Of a DNA stretch of 64,000 bases, positions 61,963 to 64,000 are shown piece after piece. The stretch spans positions 1 to 64,000 of the forward strand of contig NZ_LVJH01000006.1 of NCBI RefSeq assembly GCF_001637205.1, given 5' to 3'. Each line of letters begins with the position of its first letter. The stretch's first letter is position 1. The translations under genes and the position numbers were made by a program. The stretch comes from Paenibacillus glacialis (GTDB taxonomy: Bacteria > Bacillota > Bacilli > Paenibacillales > Paenibacillaceae). Under the pieces are notes generated by a model. That model did not search any database. It saw only the letters and a list, made by a program, of their open reading frames with translations, and had not been told where the DNA came from.

Positions 61963-64000
61963 TTAACGGTCTCGATTAATCATATAATTCAATAAATGTT
62001 TCAGAAAAACGATATTTCGGGGCATCTCTTTCAATGCTTCCATGGCAAGGCAGTAGTGTTCCCACATTTCTTTCCTGGCACCATCAGGTCCAAGGATGGA
62101 CACAAAAGTCGAATTGTTGTTTTCAACATCCTTGCCAGTAGGCTTACCGAGTATGAGTAGATCTCCTTCCATATCAAGCAAATCATCTTTAATCTGAAAG
62201 GCAATGCCTGCATGATAGGCGTATTTCTTCAAAGCTGCAATTTCCGGCTCTTTAACCTCAGCGAGAATGGCAGGCATAATCAGAGAAGCCTCAAAAGCTA
62301 TTCCCGTTTTGTAAAAGCACATCATATTCAATTGATCTAATGTCAGTGCTTTGCCTTTCGATTGCAAATCCATCGCTTGACCCATACACATCTCTTCTGT
62401 TTTTTCGGCCGAATATTGCATCAAGGCAAGCACAGTTTTGGCATTGTAATGGTCAAGTGAAGATTGTTCTTTAATGGCCCTCAGGATTAGAAACAATCCG
62501 GTTAATTCTGCAGTGGCGATATTTTCCACCTGATGTAGGGTTGGGCGCCCTCTACGGGTAGAAGCATTATCCTGAGATGGCAGATCATCAAAGATCAAGG
62601 AAGCGGTATGCATATATTCCAATGATCTCAGAAGCGGGGCGATTTCCGAAGCTTGTAGTCCATATTCGTTCACTCCCATTACCCAAGTCAATATAGGCCT
62701 GATACGCTTCCCATCCCCTTCGAGACTGTAATTTGCAGCATCAATAAGCGGCTGTTCCATCGTTTTGATCCCGTTATGTTTGGGAATATGCAACATGCTG
62801 TTGATCTGCTGGCGGACCGTTTTGATCGTATCATAAAAGTCTTCTTTTTCCGTCCGGCTGTTTTTTAGATTGATAACCATTTGATCCCGGAGCAGTTTAT
62901 CGAAGAAATCTACATCATCCGCTTTTCGAACCATATGTTGGACGAGACGATTGAATTCCGGATTACCAGAGGCGAATATCTCCATAATCTCATTATATTT
63001 TTCAATACCGATGCGTTCTTTACAACGTTTAAGACCGTTGATTGCACGATCTAGTATCACCTCACGAGTCTTGGCATCAGAATGATACACGTTATGGATC
63101 AAATGGGAGATGACCGCCCAGTATAATTCAAAGGGATTGATCAGATCCGTTCGCTGAGTATGATATTTTAAATAATAGGTATAAGGTGTTACAGCCTCGT
63201 CTTTCATATCGTCAAACATATCCGCAAAATCATCCGCTAGCTGGTTGTAGATGCCATAACAAAATGTTCGATGATCAAAGCCTTCGTCCATGGGAGCACT
63301 AATGACGGAACGGACAATCAATCTGGAAGAAGAGGATTTTAAGATGATGGGTAGATACAGCTCTTCGTTGGTGTAATTCGCGTTCGATAGATCCTTTACA
63401 CGGTCTATATCCTGGGAATGAAAAAACACATAAGACTGCTCGAAAAATATATTCTGTGTTTCCGGTCGCTGATGCCTCTTAATATATTCAAATGCCTCAC
63501 GGAGCTCCGAGTGTACATAATAGACCAAATCCTTGTTATTTCCCACCCACTCTTCCAATTCTGGTACAGATCCAGTGAGAAGCGCGGTACGTATCATTTG
63601 GGAATATTGTTCTTTCTCTTGCTCATTTAAGACTCCTGAATCGAGAAGATCGTCAATAAAAGGATAGGTCAGTCCATAGGAATAACCCAACCTGATGGCT
63701 TCATCAAGTCTCCGGGAACGTTCTGCGGGCGATATTCCTTCGTCCATCTCTTCCATCACATGTAGAATAACCCCGATAATGATCTTGATCAGTTTGCGCT
63801 GGGCATGCTCCGCATTCATTTCCTTCGGTATATTAGAGGATACATTCTTCAGTTTGCCGATCACCCAGATTACTGCAGTTTCAATGCCTTCCTTCTGGCC
63901 CCATCGATACAACCCGTTCAGACTCATGTATTCTGGCTGGTCTCCCCGGTTTGTTGCGGTGGAATGAATCAATTGATTTTTGATGTCGGCAACTAGACGT
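61963..64000 (-). CDS. Two-domain isoprenoid synthase: N-terminal class I-like domain plus polyprenyl synthetase (partial at window edge)
   Basis: 669 residues from a TTG at 63972, but the frame stays open to the edge (RLVADIKNQ before it), so the true start probably lies outside. The C-terminal ~290 residues are a trans-prenyltransferase: DDLPSQDNASTRRGRPT (DDx4D FARM, residues 462-478), MGQAMDLQ, KTGIAFEASL and SARM IKDDLLDMEGD. The N-terminal ~370 residues also carry Asp-rich stretches, DDLLD (107-111) and ADDFADMFDDMKDE (247-260), reminiscent of class I terpene synthase/squalene-synthase folds. It may make a prenyl diphosphate and cyclise or couple it in one polypeptide. The N-domain call is inference. 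Confidence 0.8.
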   Translation of the reverse strand, partial: RLVADIKNQLIHSTATNRGDQPEYMSLNGLYRWGQKEGIETAVIWVIGKLKNVSSNIPKEMNAEHAQRKLIKIIIGVILHVMEEMDEGISPAERSRRLDEAIRLGYSYGLTYPFIDDLLDSGVLNEQEKEQYSQMIRTALLTGSVPELEEWVGNNKDLVYYVHSELREAFEYIKRHQRPETQNIFFEQSYVFFHSQDIDRVKDLSNANYTNEELYLPIILKSSSSRLIVRSVISAPMDEGFDHRTFCYGIYNQLADDFADMFDDMKDEAVTPYTYYLKYHTQRTDLINPFELYWAVISHLIHNVYHSDAKTREVILDRAINGLKRCKERIGIEKYNEIMEIFASGNPEFNRLVQHMVRKADDVDFFDKLLRDQMVINLKNSRTEKEDFYDTIKTVRQQINSMLHIPKHNGIKTMEQPLIDAANYSLEGDGKRIRPILTWVMGVNEYGLQASEIAPLLRSLEYMHTASLIFDDLPSQDNASTRRGRPTLHQVENIATAELTGLFLILRAIKEQSSLDHYNAKTVLALMQYSAEKTEEMCMGQAMDLQSKGKALTLDQLNMMCFYKTGIAFEASLIMPAILAEVKEPEIAALKKYAYHAGIAFQIKDDLLDMEGDLLILGKPTGKDVENNNSTFVSILGPDGARKEMWEHYCLAMEALKEMPRNIVFLKHLLNYMINRDR

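Noticed and set aside
1..64000. CRISPR array, tRNA genes, complete rRNA, prophage
   Set aside because: No regularly spaced repeats, cloverleaf-like sequences or phage structural genes were seen; the only rRNA sequence is the 38-nt fragment.

Overview
The window looks like chromosomal DNA from a low-GC, Gram-positive, spore-forming member of the Bacillales, most likely Paenibacillaceae (Paenibacillus or a close relative). The support is strong AGGAGG-type ribosome sites, frequent TTG starts, an exosporium-like protein, an ECF sigma factor paired with a DUF4179 protein, a yhfU-yhfT-yhfS-like biotin operon, and Bacillus-type BirA, TreR and cre sites. The genus is inferred from gene content only.

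Region 0-21 kb is a patchwork. Intact housekeeping or accessory units are a VOC protein, a cyclase, a LysR gene divergent from a MetX-like hydrolase plus MFS exporter, a hydrolase divergent from a WYL regulator, a CAP lipoprotein, a YdcF protein, an exosporium-like protein, a DinB protein, a FAD oxidoreductase and a PadR/BtrH-like pair. They are separated by scars: a 38-nt piece of 23S rRNA, an oxidoreductase start fused to a DUF6138-like tail, IS1182-type transposase tails, a ~146-bp element present twice 8.9 kb apart, a phzF and a mocR gene that have both lost their 5' halves at one junction, and a second copy of the 3' end of the nitronate monooxygenase gene.

Region 21-30 kb is the most striking unit. 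Eleven tightly packed minus-strand genes follow a near-perfect BirA operator at 29777-29808, with a small HNH gene at the end. They encode the biotin ECF transporter (BioY, two EcfA ATPases, EcfT) and a set of enzymes that reads like a CoA-linked chain-elongation cycle: acyl-CoA ligase, thiolase-like enzyme, SDR reductase, two MaoC-type hydratase subunits and a FabK/NMO-type flavoenzyme. A CHY zinc-finger protein is also present. The inference is a biotin-responsive route that makes or salvages a pimelate-like precursor.

Region 30-47 kb holds mostly minus-strand genes with clear terminators. They are DUF3955, a secreted DUF5643-like protein, a polysaccharide deacetylase with a YkoP-like partner, SDR/TetR, NhaC, an ECF sigma factor/DUF4179 pair, CueP, a maltose-type acetyltransferase, AraC/LysE, a Nudix-DUF4406 fusion coupled to a MerR-methyltransferase fusion under a classical 19-bp-spacer MerR promoter, a GNAT enzyme and a DoxX-like membrane protein.

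Region 47-64 kb contains the complete trehalose operon (treA-treP-treR) with paired TreR operators and a cre site. It also has a membrane-anchored hydrolase, an M23 lipoprotein divergent from a two-component system, a secreted serine beta-lactamase-like hydrolase, pseudogenes of saccharopine dehydrogenase and a LuxR regulator, a GyrI-like protein, and a two-domain isoprenoid synthase that runs off the right edge. I found no tRNA, complete rRNA, CRISPR array or prophage.
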